Positions 49,308 through 49,325 of a stretch of DNA of 49,325 bases are shown one piece after another; the first letter of the stretch is position 1, and the number at the start of each line of letters is the position of its first letter. The stretch is from G020348385 sp964580235 (GTDB taxonomy: Bacteria; Acidobacteriota; Aminicenantia; Aminicenantales; Aminicenantaceae): contig CAZOJY010000010.1 of assembly GCA_964580235.1 (NCBI GenBank), forward strand, positions 1 to 49,325, in the 5' to 3' direction. The position numbers and the translations under genes are program-made. Under the pieces are notes generated by a model, which did not search any database, was not told where the DNA came from, and saw only the letters and a list, made by a program, of their open reading frames with translations.

Positions 49308-49325
49308 TCGCCTTTCTAGGTGAAT

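Overview
The window reads as a chromosomal piece of an uncultured, strictly anaerobic bacterium, most likely from a metagenome-assembled genome: a run of exactly 100 N is flanked by an identical 55-bp sequence. Anaerobic flavin/iron-sulfur electron transfer, two-subunit GlyRS, two-subunit glycine decarboxylase, a Gld-type ABC module and NTT-like transporters with long helical tails resemble what I know of Candidatus Aminicenantes and relatives of the Acidobacteriota. That assignment is a guess from gene content. I see no CRISPR array, tRNA, rRNA, insertion sequence or phage gene.

Layout. (a) 1-9751: an interrupted NTT-like transporter gene and a secreted phosphatase with a kinase-like tail (minus strand), then a plus-strand run of a STAS protein, two tandem NTT-like transporters with helical-repeat tails, and an FHA-GAF-PP2C phosphatase. 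The last four look like a partner-switching module wrapped around membrane proteins. (b) 9748-16417, minus strand: argS, an ABC ATPase, a permease, a GldG-like protein and a DUF4340 protein. (c) 16527-23834, plus strand: the glycine cleavage genes gcvT-gcvH-gcvPA-gcvPB followed directly by glyQ-glyS. (d) 23844-24287: a PilZ protein. (e) 24603-36584, minus strand: a 13-gene redox operon, in transcription order hdrC, hdrB, korD, korA, korB, korC, hdrA, a mvhD/flxD-like gene, flxC-like, flxB-like, flxA-like, an SdhB/FrdB-like iron-sulfur gene and a FrdA-like flavoprotein gene. (f) 36911-41075, minus strand: DUF362 protein, Tat-signal radical SAM enzyme, and a membrane protein with a spermidine-synthase-like domain. 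(g) 41240-42163: an exported DUF6599-like protein. (h) 42171-49221, minus strand: a phosphorelay of REC-GGDEF, five-PAS hybrid kinase, REC-GGDEF, Hpt, and Hpt-REC-Hpt.

How the parts fit. The redox operon would couple 2-oxoacid oxidation to ferredoxin (KorABCD) with flavin-based electron bifurcation or confurcation (Hdr-Flx) and a soluble fumarate-reductase-like pair without membrane anchors. I propose an anchor-free fumarate/succinate redox complex and regard this as the most interesting system here. The glycine operon links glycine breakdown with glycine charging. The phosphorelay and the PilZ protein point to c-di-GMP signalling.
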